In this document: piece after piece, positions 24,269 to 33,380 of the stretch
Numbering within the stretch: the stretch's first letter is position 1
Layout of the letters: each line of letters begins with the position of its first letter
NCBI RefSeq assembly: GCF_001691415.1
Contig: NZ_LRRR01000002.1
Location: forward strand, 310,001-374,000
Reading direction: 5' to 3'
DNA length: 64,000 nucleotides
Source: Pararhodobacter sp. CCB-MM2
Lineage (GTDB): Bacteria; Pseudomonadota; Alphaproteobacteria; Rhodobacterales; Rhodobacteraceae
Position numbers and translations under genes: made by a program
Notes under the pieces: model-generated
The model's database searches: none
Told to the model about the DNA's origin: nothing
The model's input: the letters and a program-made list of their open reading frames with translations, nothing else

Positions 24269-26710
24269 ATGACTCTCCCCAGCACTGCCCGCGTGGTGAT
24301 CATCGGCGGCGGCGTGGTCGGCGTCTCGGCGCTCTATCACCTTGCCAAGGCCGGCTGGACTGATTGCGTGTTGCTGGAGAAGAACGAACTCACCGCCGGT
24401 TCGACCTGGCATGCGGCGGGGAATGTGCCGACTTTCTCGTCGAGCTGGTCGATCATGAACATGCAGCGCTATTCGGCCGATCTGTATCGGCGGCTGGCGG
24501 GCGAGGTTGACTACCCGATGAACTACCATGTCACGGGCTCGCTCCGTCTGGGCCACACGCCCGAGCGTCTGGACGAATTCCGCCGCGTGGTCGGCATGGG
24601 CCGGCGGCAGGACATGGGGCTCGAATTGCTGACGCCGGGCGATCTGACGGGCAAGTACCCGTTCCTGTCGACGCATGATCTGACCGGCGCGCTCTATGAT
24701 CCGAACGACGGCGACATCGACCCGGCGCAGCTGACGCAGGCGCTGGCCAAGGGCGCGCGCAGCATGGGCGCGCGGATCGAGCGGTTCTGCCCCGCCACCG
24801 GCGCCCGGCGCGAGGGCGACGAATGGGTCATCGCCACGCCCAAGGGCGAGATCCGCTGCGAGTTCGTCGTGAACGCCGCCGGCTATTACGCGCGCGAAGT
24901 GGCGAAATGGTTCGGCCGCGACCTGCCGATGGTGGTGATGAGCCATCAATACATGCTCTTCGACACGATCCCCGAGCTGCAGGCCTGGTCCGGCGAGGTC
25001 GGCCACAAGCTGCCGCTGCTGCGCGACGTGGACAGCAGCTATTACCTCCGGCAGGAGAAATTCGGCTTCAACCTCGGCCCCTATGAGCGCGATTGCCGGG
25101 CACATTGGACGACGCCAGAGGACCCCTTCCCCGAGGATTTCAGCTTCCAGCTCTATCCCGACGATCTGGAGCGGCTGGAGTTCCAGATCACCGATGCCAT
25201 GGCCCGCGTGCCGCTGCTGGAACAGGCGACGCTGACCAAGGTGATCAACGGCCCGATCCCGTATACCCCCGACGGCAATCCCCTGATCGGCCCGATGCCC
25301 GGAGTGCCCAAGGCCTTCGAGGCCTGCGTCTTCACCTTCGGCATCTGTCAGGGTGGCGGGGCCGGCAAGGTGCTGGCGGAATGGATCACCGAGGGCTGCA
25401 CGGAGTGGGACATGTGGTCCTGCGACCCGCGCCGCTTCACCGGTTTCGAGGACGAGGCCTATGCCATCGCCAAGGGCAAGGAGATCTATGCCAATGAATA
25501 CGCGGTGCATTTCCCGCATCACGTCTGGCCCGAGGGGCGGCTGAAGAAGCTCTCGCCTGTGCATGACCGCGTGGCGGCTCTGGGCGCGCAATTCGGGCCC
25601 TATAACGGCTGGGAGCGGGCGCTGTGGTACGCGCGGCCGGGCGATGACACTTCGGAAGCCGCCCAACGGACCTGGCGGCGCGAGGGGCCCTGGGCCGGGG
25701 CGGTGCGCGAAGAATGCGAAGCGGTGCGCGATGCGGCGGGGATCCTCGATCTGCCCGGCTTCTCGCGCTTCCGCCTGAGCGGGCCGGGCGCCGCCGATTG
25801 GCTCTCGCGCCAGATCACCGGCAAGGTGCCGTCCATCGGGCGGATGGGGCTGGGCTATTTCACCGATGACGCGGGGCGGATCGTGACCGAGATGTCGCTC
25901 GCCCGCATGGCCGAGGACGAGATCCTCCTGATCACCGCCGCCACGGCCGAATTGCATGACCATGAATGGCTGCGCACGCATCTGGACCCCGGCCTCAGCC
26001 TGACCAACGAGACCGACGATTGGGACACGCAGATCCTCACCGGCCCGGCCGCGCGGGAGATCCTGCGGGCGGCGGGGGCGGAGCTTGACCTGACGAAGGG
26101 CTGGCTCAGCCACCAGACAGGCCGCCTTGCGGGGCGCGAGGTCTGGTTCGCGCGCGTCAGCTTCGCCGGCGAGTTGGGGTGGGAGCTGCACAGCCGTATC
26201 GCCGATACAACGGCGGTCTGGGATGCCGTGATGGCAGCTGGTGCGCCGCTGGGGCTGCGGCCCTTCGGGATGTTCGCACTCGATGCCCTGCGGATCGAGA
26301 AGGGCTACCGCGCGTGGAAGGGCGATCTTTCGACGGATTACAGCGTGTTGCAGGCCGGCCTCGCCCGCTTTGTCGACCTGTCGAAACCGGATTTCCGGGG
26401 CCGCGATGCGCTGCTGCGCGAACAGCAGGACCCCCGCCCGACCAGCTTCGCCGTGCTGCGCCTCGACAGCCCCGAGGTGGACGCGACCTACATGGCCAAC
26501 CTCTGGCACGACGGCCGGATCGTTGGCGAGATCACCTCCTCGGCATGGGGGCACCGGGTGCAGGCCTGCCTCGGCCTCGGCATGCTGGAGACCGCGCTGA
26601 ACCAGCCCGGCACCGCGCTCGAGGTCGAGATCTTCGACCGCCGCTACCCCGCCACGGTGATCGGTCAGGCCGGACTCTGGGACCCGACCAACCAGCGCCT
26701 GCGCGCCTGA
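24269..26710 (+). CDS. FAD/GcvT-domain dehydrogenase, dimethylglycine/sarcosine dehydrogenase-like
   Basis: An 813-residue two-part flavoenzyme. The N-terminal DAO domain (about 1-400) begins VVIIGGGVVGVSALYHLAK and has ELTAGSTWHAAGN, where His48 matches the residue that covalently binds FAD in dimethylglycine and sarcosine dehydrogenases. The C-terminal half is a GcvT-like tetrahydrofolate domain (GILDLPGFSRFRLSGPGA, FAGELGWELHSR, RIEKGYRAWKGDLS). It should oxidise an N-methyl amino acid and pass the one-carbon unit to tetrahydrofolate. The ATG at 24269 gives the usual family length. The exact substrate (sarcosine, dimethylglycine or relative) is uncertain. Confidence 0.93.
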   Translation: MTLPSTARVVIIGGGVVGVSALYHLAKAGWTDCVLLEKNELTAGSTWHAAGNVPTFSSSWSIMNMQRYSADLYRRLAGEVDYPMNYHVTGSLRLGHTPERLDEFRRVVGMGRRQDMGLELLTPGDLTGKYPFLSTHDLTGALYDPNDGDIDPAQLTQALAKGARSMGARIERFCPATGARREGDEWVIATPKGEIRCEFVVNAAGYYAREVAKWFGRDLPMVVMSHQYMLFDTIPELQAWSGEVGHKLPLLRDVDSSYYLRQEKFGFNLGPYERDCRAHWTTPEDPFPEDFSFQLYPDDLERLEFQITDAMARVPLLEQATLTKVINGPIPYTPDGNPLIGPMPGVPKAFEACVFTFGICQGGGAGKVLAEWITEGCTEWDMWSCDPRRFTGFEDEAYAIAKGKEIYANEYAVHFPHHVWPEGRLKKLSPVHDRVAALGAQFGPYNGWERALWYARPGDDTSEAAQRTWRREGPWAGAVREECEAVRDAAGILDLPGFSRFRLSGPGAADWLSRQITGKVPSIGRMGLGYFTDDAGRIVTEMSLARMAEDEILLITAATAELHDHEWLRTHLDPGLSLTNETDDWDTQILTGPAAREILRAAGAELDLTKGWLSHQTGRLAGREVWFARVSFAGELGWELHSRIADTTAVWDAVMAAGAPLGLRPFGMFALDALRIEKGYRAWKGDLSTDYSVLQAGLARFVDLSKPDFRGRDALLREQQDPRPTSFAVLRLDSPEVDATYMANLWHDGRIVGEITSSAWGHRVQACLGLGMLETALNQPGTALEVEIFDRRYPATVIGQAGLWDPTNQRLRA

Positions 26711-26751
26711 GGGCCCCCTTCCAAGCGCAGAAACGGGTTCACCGAGGCCAG

Positions 26752-27270
26752 TCAGCCCTCCTCGGGGTCGATGGCCATGGCCTCCAGGAATCGCGAGACG
26801 AGGTTGTAGCCGGCAATCGTGGCGACCAGCTCGACCATCTCCTTCTCTGGCAGATGCGCCGCGGCCGCCGCGAAAATCGCTTCGGGCACGTGAACGTCGC
26901 GGGTCATCGTATCGCACAGCTCCAGGATCGCGCGATCCGCGGCCGCGAACCCGGACAGGTCATCGCGCTGCAGGGCCTCGACCTCGTCGCCGGTCAGGCC
27001 TTCGCGCAGGCCAATCGGCAGGTGCTGCTGAAACTCGTATTCCGCGCCGTTGATCACCGCGATGCGCAGGATCACCATCTCGCGCAGCCGGCCCGAGAGG
27101 CTGGCCTGATGGCGGATCGCGGTGAACAGCTTCAGCCAGCCTTCGGCCACCACCGGCGAGTGCATCAGCATGCGGTAGAGGTTCAGCACCTTGCCACGCT
27201 CGGCGACGATGCGCTCGACCAGCGGGGCGGTTTCGGGGGCGGTCAGATCGGGATAGGGCAGTCGGGCCAT
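26752..27270 (-). CDS. carboxymuconolactone decarboxylase-family protein
   Basis: A 172-residue helical protein of the CMD/AhpD superfamily. It has the family pattern LREMVILRIAVINGAEYEFQQH, but no CxxC redox pair, so an AhpD-type peroxidase role is unlikely. The ATG at 27270 follows GGAGAGCCCA. It is 43 bp downstream of an SDR gene on the same strand and convergent with the flavoprotein gene. Members next to SDRs often sit in aromatic or terpenoid catabolic clusters; the reaction here is unknown. Confidence 0.85.
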   Translation of the reverse strand: MARLPYPDLTAPETAPLVERIVAERGKVLNLYRMLMHSPVVAEGWLKLFTAIRHQASLSGRLREMVILRIAVINGAEYEFQQHLPIGLREGLTGDEVEALQRDDLSGFAAADRAILELCDTMTRDVHVPEAIFAAAAAHLPEKEMVELVATIAGYNLVSRFLEAMAIDPEEG

Positions 27271-27313
27271 TGGGCTCTCCGGGCAAGGTGTCAAAGGTCG
27301 GGGCGGGGCGCGC

Positions 27314-28108
27314 TCAGGGCGTCATCTCGGTGATGCCGCCATCCACCACGAGGCATTGCGCGGTGACATAGCCGGCCTCGTCCGAGGCGAGGTAGAGTGC
27401 CGCATGCGCCACGTCCCAGGCATCGCCCATGCGCTTCATCGGCACCTGATTGTGGCGCTTCTCGACGAAGGCGTCGAACGCGCCGTCGGCGTATTTGTCG
27501 GCCAACCGCCGCACCAGGGGCGTGAAGATCAGCCCCGGCACCACGCAATTCAGGCGGATGCCACGCTCGGCATAGATCACTGCCGTCGTCTTGGTCATCT
27601 GCATCAGCGCCGCCTTGGCCGCGGCATAGCCGACCTGCGGTTTGCCGATATACCGCATCCCGGCGATGGACGAGACGTTGACTATCGCGCCGCCGCCCTG
27701 CCCCTCCATCACCGGCAGCACGTATTTGCAGCCTAGGAACGCGGTGTTGAGGTTCAGATCGATCTGCCCCTGCCACGTGTCCTCGCTGAGCGTGACGGGA
27801 TCGCCGGGTTCGGATTGGCCGACGTTGTTCACCAGAATGTCGATCCGTCCATGCGCCGCGACGCAGGCCTGAACCGCCGCCTCGATCTCGGCAGCCGAGG
27901 TCGCATCGGCCTGCCGCACCTGCGCCTGCCCGCCCTCGGCCAATATCTGATCCCGCGTGCGCTCCGCCGCGGCGAGATCGCGGTCGAGGCCGAAGATCAC
28001 CGCCCCTTGCCGCGCCATGGCGATGGCGATGGCCTGCCCGTTGCCCCATCCCTCGCCCGATGCGCCGCATCCGACGATCAGCGCGATCTTCCCGTCCAGT
28101 CTGAACAT
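27314..28108 (-). CDS. SDR-family oxidoreductase
   Basis: A 264-residue short-chain dehydrogenase. The nucleotide motif is the variant IVGCGASGEGWGNGQAIAIA, an extended glycine loop seen in a distinct SDR subgroup. The NNVG motif, catalytic Ser in NVSSIAGM and Tyr/Lys in GYAAAKAAL are all present. The ATG at 28108 follows AAAGG. It forms a probable two-gene unit with the CMD-family gene. The substrate is an unknown alcohol or ketone. Confidence 0.92.
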   Translation of the reverse strand: MFRLDGKIALIVGCGASGEGWGNGQAIAIAMARQGAVIFGLDRDLAAAERTRDQILAEGGQAQVRQADATSAAEIEAAVQACVAAHGRIDILVNNVGQSEPGDPVTLSEDTWQGQIDLNLNTAFLGCKYVLPVMEGQGGGAIVNVSSIAGMRYIGKPQVGYAAAKAALMQMTKTTAVIYAERGIRLNCVVPGLIFTPLVRRLADKYADGAFDAFVEKRHNQVPMKRMGDAWDVAHAALYLASDEAGYVTAQCLVVDGGITEMTP

Positions 28109-28271
28109 ACCCAAGCCTTTGACATCCCTCCCGACAGGCCAACGGCCTGCGCGCCATGGTTGCATTCGCAACCCGGCGAGGAAAGCCCGTTCTGATGCCT
28201 CACCCTCGCCTCAGGCTCTGCATCGAGACCTGAACGAGGCGCGCTGACTTTCTGGATGCGGGCCTGACCGG

Positions 28272-28943
28272 TCACAACAGGCGCGCGGCGCGGGCGACCT
28301 GCGCCTCGCGGCTCTGGCGGCGTTCCTTTCCGGCCTCCAGAACCGCGTCGACGATGGGCTGCGGCGATGTCGCGGGCGTCCCACCCGGAAACGGCGGCGC
28401 GGGGTCGTATTCCAGCGCCAGCTGGATCATCCGCGCGCGCTCCACCCCGGCGAGGTCGGCCACCACCTGCAACGCCGCATCGATCCCCGAGGTCACGCCG
28501 CCCGAGGTATAGAACTGCCCGTCCACGACGACCCGATCCGCGACCGGGATCGCGCCGAATTGGGCCAGCAGGTCACGCGCCTGCCAATGCGCCCCGGCGC
28601 GCCGCCCTTTCAAAAGCCCCGCGGCCCCCAGCAGAAATGCCCCGGTGCAGATGCCGAAAACGTACCGGGCCTGCAGGACCTGCGCACGCACGAAGGCGAT
28701 CCACTCCGGGTCCAGCATGGCGACATCCGCCCCTGCCCCGCCCGGAATGACCAGCAGATCGGTGGCCGTCACCTCGTCCCGTGTGCAATCGGGCAAGATG
28801 GTCATGCCGCGATCCGCGCGCACCGGTGCCCGCGACGCCGCCACAAGCCGGACCTGCCACCCCGGCACGCGCGAGAGGACCTCATGCGGACCAACAAGGT
28901 CGAGGGCCACCATCTCGGGCAGAAGGATCATCGTCACGTTCAT
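28272..28943 (-). CDS. DJ-1/PfpI-family protein, isonitrile hydratase-like
   Basis: A 223-residue protein of the DJ-1/PfpI superfamily. The nucleophile-elbow sequence is FGICTGAFLLGAAGLLKG, with the Cys near residue 99, and GAHWQARDLL and YTSGGVTSGIDAAL follow. These match isonitrile hydratase (InhA) of pseudomonads, which converts isonitriles to N-substituted formamides. The C-terminal 25 residues are Arg-rich. It is divergent from an AraC regulator with a related sensor domain and probably controlled by it. Substrate assignment is by family only. Confidence 0.85.
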   Translation of the reverse strand: MNVTMILLPEMVALDLVGPHEVLSRVPGWQVRLVAASRAPVRADRGMTILPDCTRDEVTATDLLVIPGGAGADVAMLDPEWIAFVRAQVLQARYVFGICTGAFLLGAAGLLKGRRAGAHWQARDLLAQFGAIPVADRVVVDGQFYTSGGVTSGIDAALQVVADLAGVERARMIQLALEYDPAPPFPGGTPATSPQPIVDAVLEAGKERRQSREAQVARAARLL

Positions 28944-28971
28944 CGTCGCGCCTTTCGTTGAAACGGGCCGC

Positions 28972-29000
28972 CGTGCCTGCGGACGTCGTGCCTGTGGACG
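28972..29000. promoter_or_regulatory. direct repeat, candidate AraC-type binding site
   Basis: Two 14-bp direct repeats, CGTGCCTGCGGACG (28972-28985) and CGTGCCTGTGGACG (28987-29000), differ at one base and are spaced 15 bp in the 99-bp divergent gap. AraC-type regulators bind direct repeats, so this is a plausible site for the adjacent regulator. Confidence 0.45.
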
Positions 29001-29042
29001 CGGGCCCCTTCGTCAGCTAATCCGGACCAGGATTTGGCGTAA

Positions 29043-30026
29043 ATGACACAGAACGGGCGTTTCATGCCAACGGCTCACATTCTCCACCTCTTTGGCTTCG
29101 ACGGGCTTCAATTACTCGATCTGGCGGGGCCGGCGCAGGTCTTCTCGACCGCGACGGACGAGGGGGCCGATCCCCCCTATGCCCTGCGCTATGTCGGCCT
29201 GCGCGCGGGAACGGTGACCTCGGCCTCGGGCCTGCCGCTGGTCGTGGAAGCGCCCGAGGGGCTGCCACGGGCGCAGACGTTGATCCTGCCGGGCGGCCCC
29301 GGCGTGGTGCCGCTGGCCCGCGACCCAGCCGCGATGCGGGTGATCGAGGGGCTGATTGCCGGAGCTGACCGCGTGGCCTCGGTCTGCACGGGCGCCCGGT
29401 TGCTGGCGCAAAGCGGGTGTCTGGCGGGCCGACGAGCGGTCACGCATTGGCGCGCCTGCGCCGAGCTGGCCGCCGATTTCCCTGCAATCCGGGTCGAGAG
29501 CGATCCGCTGTTCATCGAAGACGGGCCGTATTGGACCTCGGCCGGGGTGACGGCCGGGATCGACCTTGCGCTGGCCTTGGTCGAGCGCGATCACGGCGCG
29601 GCGCTGGCGGGCCGGGTGGCGCGGCGGCTGGTGGTCTATCTGCGGCGCAGCGGCGGGCAGGATCAGTTCAGCGAGCCGTTACGGGCGCAACTGGCCAGCG
29701 CCGAGCCGTATCAGGCCTTGATCGAGCGGGTTCTCGCCAATCCCGCCGCCGATTGGCGCGCCGAGGTCATGGCCGAGGCCTGCGGCCAATCCTTGCGCAG
29801 CTTTCATCGCAAGTTTCCCGCGGCGACCGGCACCTCCCCCGCCCGGATGGTGGAAGCGATCCGGGTCGATCTGGCCCGCGGCCTTCTGCAGAGCACCGAT
29901 CTTCCGGTCGAGCAGGTGGCCCTGCGCAGCGGCTTCGCCTCGGCCGGGACGATGCGCCGGGCGCTGCGCCGCCATTACGGCGTTCCGCAAGGGCGTCTTG
30001 CCCCGGCTGCGCGCCCGGGAGGGTGA
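29043..30026 (+). CDS. GlxA-type AraC regulator with DJ-1-like sensor domain
   Basis: A 327-residue regulator. Residues 8 to about 190 form a DJ-1/GATase1-like domain (LFGFDGLQLLDLAGPAQVF, SVCTGARLLAQSGCLAG, WTSAGVTAGIDLALAL). The last 100 residues are the AraC double helix-turn-helix (ACGQSLRSFHRKFPAATG, VALRSGFASAGTMRRALRR). It is divergent from the DJ-1-family enzyme gene, which is probably its target. An ATG at 29064 is an alternative start. Confidence 0.92.
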   Translation: MTQNGRFMPTAHILHLFGFDGLQLLDLAGPAQVFSTATDEGADPPYALRYVGLRAGTVTSASGLPLVVEAPEGLPRAQTLILPGGPGVVPLARDPAAMRVIEGLIAGADRVASVCTGARLLAQSGCLAGRRAVTHWRACAELAADFPAIRVESDPLFIEDGPYWTSAGVTAGIDLALALVERDHGAALAGRVARRLVVYLRRSGGQDQFSEPLRAQLASAEPYQALIERVLANPAADWRAEVMAEACGQSLRSFHRKFPAATGTSPARMVEAIRVDLARGLLQSTDLPVEQVALRSGFASAGTMRRALRRHYGVPQGRLAPAARPGG

Positions 30027-30483
30027 GCGCGCGCCAGGTCCCGCGTGACCCCGCCGAGATGCGCATGATCGAGGGAAGGCCGCCCGAAAGCTGGTGCATA
30101 TGATCACCGCCTCGCCCGCGATGCGGGACGGGACGTCCTGACGCCGCCTTTCCGGTGAGATGATTCTGGTCTGAGGGCCAATCCACCGTCCGGCCTTTGC
30201 TGAGGGCCGATCCTATGTCTGGCGGCGGCCCCACCCCAGCAGGAGCGCCCTCAGGCCCGCGTCGGAACGCTCGCTTCGGTTACGCCTGCCGCCCAAAATG
30301 GACGTTGTGACAAGGCCTTCCGGTGGCCGGGCTGGGCGTGCCATCCGAATTCGCCCTCCTGAGAAACTGTCCCAGCAGGCCATTCCCATGCGGGTTTCGC
30401 TTCGCCACTTTACAAACATACTAGTTAGTATAGAAATGCCTCCGCAGCCGGGAGGGGCTGTCGCGAACCTCAGGAGGGACACC
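30027..30483. other. intergenic region with TRAP operon promoter
   Basis: This gap of about 457 bp has no convincing gene; short frames here lack recognisable features. Its last 80 bp turn AT-rich and hold TTTACA at 30409-30414, a possible -35 element, next to the TetR-type palindrome at 30415-30434. The ribosome site GGAGGGAC precedes the dctP-like start. Confidence 0.5.
30415..30434. promoter_or_regulatory. TetR-type operator of TRAP operon
   Basis: AACATAC-tagtta-GTATAGA contains the exact core ATAC-N6-GTAT. The same core with longer perfect arms lies in front of the tetR gene (34887-34906). Here it overlaps the likely promoter, so repressor binding should block transcription of the TRAP genes. 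Confidence 0.65.
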
Positions 30484-31503
30484 ATGGATCGTCGCAATTT
30501 CATGCAACTGGCGGCGGGCACCGCCGGTCTCGGACTGTTCGGCGCCAAGGCGCGGGCGCAGGAGGTCATCACCTGGAAGGCGATGGCCATGCACACCAAC
30601 GGCGAGAGCTATCGCAAATGGGCCTGGCTGGCCGAGCAGCTGGACCAGCGCACCGGCGGTCGCATCCAGCTGGAGCTGACCACCGTGCAGGAGCTGGGCC
30701 TGACCGGAACCGAGGTGCTGCGGGTCCTGCGCACCGGCCTCGTCGACATCGCCGAGGCGAATGTGAGCTATGTCGCGAGCGACCTGCCGATCCTCGAGGC
30801 GACCGAGATCCCGGGTCTGGTCAGCAGCTTCGACAACGGCAAGGCGCTGATGACGCAATGGATGACCGATGTGGTCCGTCCGCTGGAGCCGCAGATCGGC
30901 GGCAAGGTGCTGGCCAATTTCGCCTGGAACTCGGCCTATCTGTTCACCCGCAACCCGCTGACCTCGCTGGCTGATCTGCGCGGCCAGAAGATCCGCGTCT
31001 ATTCGCCGGGCCTCGCCGCCTATGTCGAGGCCTTCGGCGCCGAGCCGATCTCGATGCCGATCTCGGAAGTCTATTCGGCGCTTCAGCGCGGGGTGATGGA
31101 CGGGTTGCTGACCGGCTCGGACCAGATCACCGCGCTGCAGCTGTGGGAGGTGACGCCGGCCCTGACCGATGTGAACCTCGCCCCGTTCGGCGCCTATGTG
31201 ATCGTCGGCCAGCGCAGCTACAACGCGCTGCCCGATGACCTGAAGGAGATCGTCGACGGCCTGTCGCAGGACCTGACGAACGAGGGCTGGCGACTGGGCG
31301 ATGCCAACAACCAGGTGGGCCTGAGCGCCGCGCGCGAGCATGGCATGTCGATCACCATCCCGGCCCCGGCCGAGTGGCAACCCGAACTCGCCGCGGCCGC
31401 GCGCGAGCATGTGGTGCCGATGTGGAGCTCGCGGGTTGAGCCCGAGGCGGTCGAGGCGTTCAACAGCGTCATCGGCCCGATCAGCGGTGTGACCATCGAC
31501 TGA
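30484..31503 (+). CDS. TRAP transporter solute-binding protein (DctP-like, first system)
   Basis: A 339-residue periplasmic binding protein of the DctP family. The N-terminus is Tat-like (MDRRNFMQLAAG, cleavage after GAKARA). Family features include RVLRTGLVDIAEANVSYV and the ligand-contact stretch LRGQKIRVYSPG with SEVYSALQRGVMDGLL. The ATG follows AGGAGGGACACC. It heads an operon of dctP, dctQ, dctM and an AroE-like gene, preceded by a TetR-type operator. A shikimate- or quinate-like carboxylate ligand is inferred from the downstream enzymes only. Confidence 0.92.
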   Translation: MDRRNFMQLAAGTAGLGLFGAKARAQEVITWKAMAMHTNGESYRKWAWLAEQLDQRTGGRIQLELTTVQELGLTGTEVLRVLRTGLVDIAEANVSYVASDLPILEATEIPGLVSSFDNGKALMTQWMTDVVRPLEPQIGGKVLANFAWNSAYLFTRNPLTSLADLRGQKIRVYSPGLAAYVEAFGAEPISMPISEVYSALQRGVMDGLLTGSDQITALQLWEVTPALTDVNLAPFGAYVIVGQRSYNALPDDLKEIVDGLSQDLTNEGWRLGDANNQVGLSAAREHGMSITIPAPAEWQPELAAAAREHVVPMWSSRVEPEAVEAFNSVIGPISGVTID

Positions 31504-31512
31504 TCCAGGAGG

Positions 31513-31541
31513 TCGGGGCGGCGGCCGGACTGCCGCCCCGA
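31513..31541 (+). other. intercistronic stem-loop after dctP
   Basis: TCGGGGCGGC (31513-31522) and GCCGCCCCGA (31532-31541) form a perfect 10-bp stem with a 9-base loop, 10 bases after the dctP stop. It probably stabilises the dctP message or limits read-through into dctQM. Confidence 0.7.
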
Positions 31542-31569
31542 TGATACTTTCACCGAACCAAGGCACATC

Positions 31570-32076
31570 ATGATACAGGCGACCGAACGCGCGCTCCGGC
31601 GGCTGAGCGAGGGCATGGCCATCGCCAGCGGGCTGGCTTTCCTGCTGCTGGCCATCTTCACCACGATCGACGTCACCAACCGCAAGCTGGGCGGGCCGTT
31701 CAGCGGTATGACCGATACAATCGCCGCCTTCGTCATGGCCTTCGGCGCGACCTGGAGCCTGGCGCAGGCGCTGGCTGCCGGGGCGCATGTGCGCATCGAT
31801 GTGCTGCATAACCTCTACGGCCGGGGCATGACACGGCTGTCCGCGTTCCTCGCACTGCTGACCACTACCGGCTTCTCGGCCGTGCTGTGCTGGCGCGCCT
31901 GGCTGGTCACGCTCGAGAGCTGGTCGATCGGCGCCTATGTGCCGCAATCGCTGATCACCCTGCGCCTTGCCTGGCCGCAGGGGATCACGGCCATCGGCTA
32001 CACCGCCCTCGTCCTCTACGGCCTAGCCGCGCTGGTTCTGGCGCTGGTCGCCCCAAAATCGGAGGAGCCGGCATGA
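31570..32076 (+). CDS. TRAP transporter small permease (DctQ-like, first system)
   Basis: A 168-residue inner-membrane protein with four hydrophobic segments, typical of DctQ. The motif VTNRKLGGPFSG after helix 1 and AAGAHVRIDVLHNLYG after helix 2 match the family. Its stop overlaps the dctM-like start as ATGA. It forms the transmembrane part of the TRAP importer together with DctM. Confidence 0.92.
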   Translation: MIQATERALRRLSEGMAIASGLAFLLLAIFTTIDVTNRKLGGPFSGMTDTIAAFVMAFGATWSLAQALAAGAHVRIDVLHNLYGRGMTRLSAFLALLTTTGFSAVLCWRAWLVTLESWSIGAYVPQSLITLRLAWPQGITAIGYTALVLYGLAALVLALVAPKSEEPA

Positions 32077-33380
32077 TCGGTCCCGTTCTGCTGATCCTGC
32101 TGCTTCTGGCCATCGGCTTTGCCGCGAGCCTGCATGTCGGCACCACCCTCGGCCTGACGGCGCTGATCGCCGGCCTGATCTACATCGGCCCGGTCTGGGA
32201 CTTCTTCGGCCAGATCCCCTGGACCACCAATTCCAGCGTCACTATGACCGTCGTGCCGCTGTTCGTGCTGATGGGCGAGCTGCTTCTGCGCAGCGGGCTG
32301 ACCGATGACCTCTATGCCGCGCTGTCACGGCTGGTCGGCCGCCTGCCCGGAGGCCTTCTGCACAGCAACATCCTCGCCAGCGGGGTCTTCGCCGCGGTCT
32401 CGGGCTCGTCGCTGGCCACCGCCACCACCATCGGCGCTGTCGCCTTGCCGACGATGAAGCAGCATGGCTACAACGAGCGGATCACGCTGGGGTCCATCGC
32501 CGCCGGCGGCACGCTGGGCATCCTGATCCCGCCGTCGCTGATCATGATCGTCTACGGGCTGGTGGCGCAGGTCTCGATCGGCGACCTCTATGTCGCGGGC
32601 ATCGTGCCGGGCCTTCTGATGATGGTCGGCTTCATCGGCGCGATCCTCGTGCTGTCGCTGTTCGGCGAGAAGGGCGAGCGGACCATCACCCGCTATTCCC
32701 TGCGCGAGAAGCTGGCGGGCCTCGTGAACATCATCCCCATCGCGCTGCTGATCGGGCTGGTGATCGGCACGATCTACCTCGGCGTCGCCACCGCCACCGA
32801 GGCCGCCGCCTATGGCGCGACCGGCGCGCTGGTGATCGCGATCGTCAAACGCCGGCTGAACTGGCCGATGCTGAAAGAGGCGCTGATCTCGACGGCGATG
32901 ACCACCGGCATGATCCTGTTCGTCGTCAACGCCGCCTTTCTTCTGCAGTTCGTGCTGTCCTTCATCGGCGTGCCGCGCGCGCTGTCGCACTCGATCCTGT
33001 CGCTGGGCCTCAGCAGCATGGAGCTGATCCTCGTGATCTGCGTGATCTTCATCCTTCTGGGCATGGTCATGGACGGCTTGCCGATCGTCGTCGCCGTGGT
33101 GCCGATCTTCCTGCCGCTGCTGCAGGCGCAGGGCATCGACCTCGTGTGGTTCGGCATTCTGGTGGTGATCCTGATCGAGCTGGGCCTGATCACGCCGCCC
33201 GTAGGCATGAACCTCTTCGTGTTGCAGGGTGTCCGACACCGGCTGTACGGCGACGCGGCCGGCAAGATGACCGACATCGTCATCGGCGTCCTGCCCTTCA
33301 TCATCGCCATGCTCGTGGTGCTGGGGCTGGTGATCGCCTTCCCGCAGATCGCCATGGGTCTGGTCGGAGCGATGCGATGA
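32073..33380 (+). CDS. TRAP transporter large permease (DctM-like, first system)
   Basis: A 435-residue inner-membrane protein with about twelve hydrophobic segments. Family signatures include VFAAVSGSSLATATTIGAVA, GGTLGILIPPSLIMIVYG and ELGLITPPVGMNLFVLQG. It is the channel subunit that couples uptake to a sodium or proton gradient. The ATG at 32073 overlaps dctQ, and the stop overlaps the AroE-like start, so the genes are translationally coupled. Confidence 0.94.
   Translation: MIGPVLLILLLLAIGFAASLHVGTTLGLTALIAGLIYIGPVWDFFGQIPWTTNSSVTMTVVPLFVLMGELLLRSGLTDDLYAALSRLVGRLPGGLLHSNILASGVFAAVSGSSLATATTIGAVALPTMKQHGYNERITLGSIAAGGTLGILIPPSLIMIVYGLVAQVSIGDLYVAGIVPGLLMMVGFIGAILVLSLFGEKGERTITRYSLREKLAGLVNIIPIALLIGLVIGTIYLGVATATEAAAYGATGALVIAIVKRRLNWPMLKEALISTAMTTGMILFVVNAAFLLQFVLSFIGVPRALSHSILSLGLSSMELILVICVIFILLGMVMDGLPIVVAVVPIFLPLLQAQGIDLVWFGILVVILIELGLITPPVGMNLFVLQGVRHRLYGDAAGKMTDIVIGVLPFIIAMLVVLGLVIAFPQIAMGLVGAMR

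Noticed and set aside
24197..26917. Minus-strand open frame of 906 codons
   Set aside because: It is antisense to the flavoprotein gene, which has strong FAD and GcvT motifs. The antisense product has no recognisable fold.
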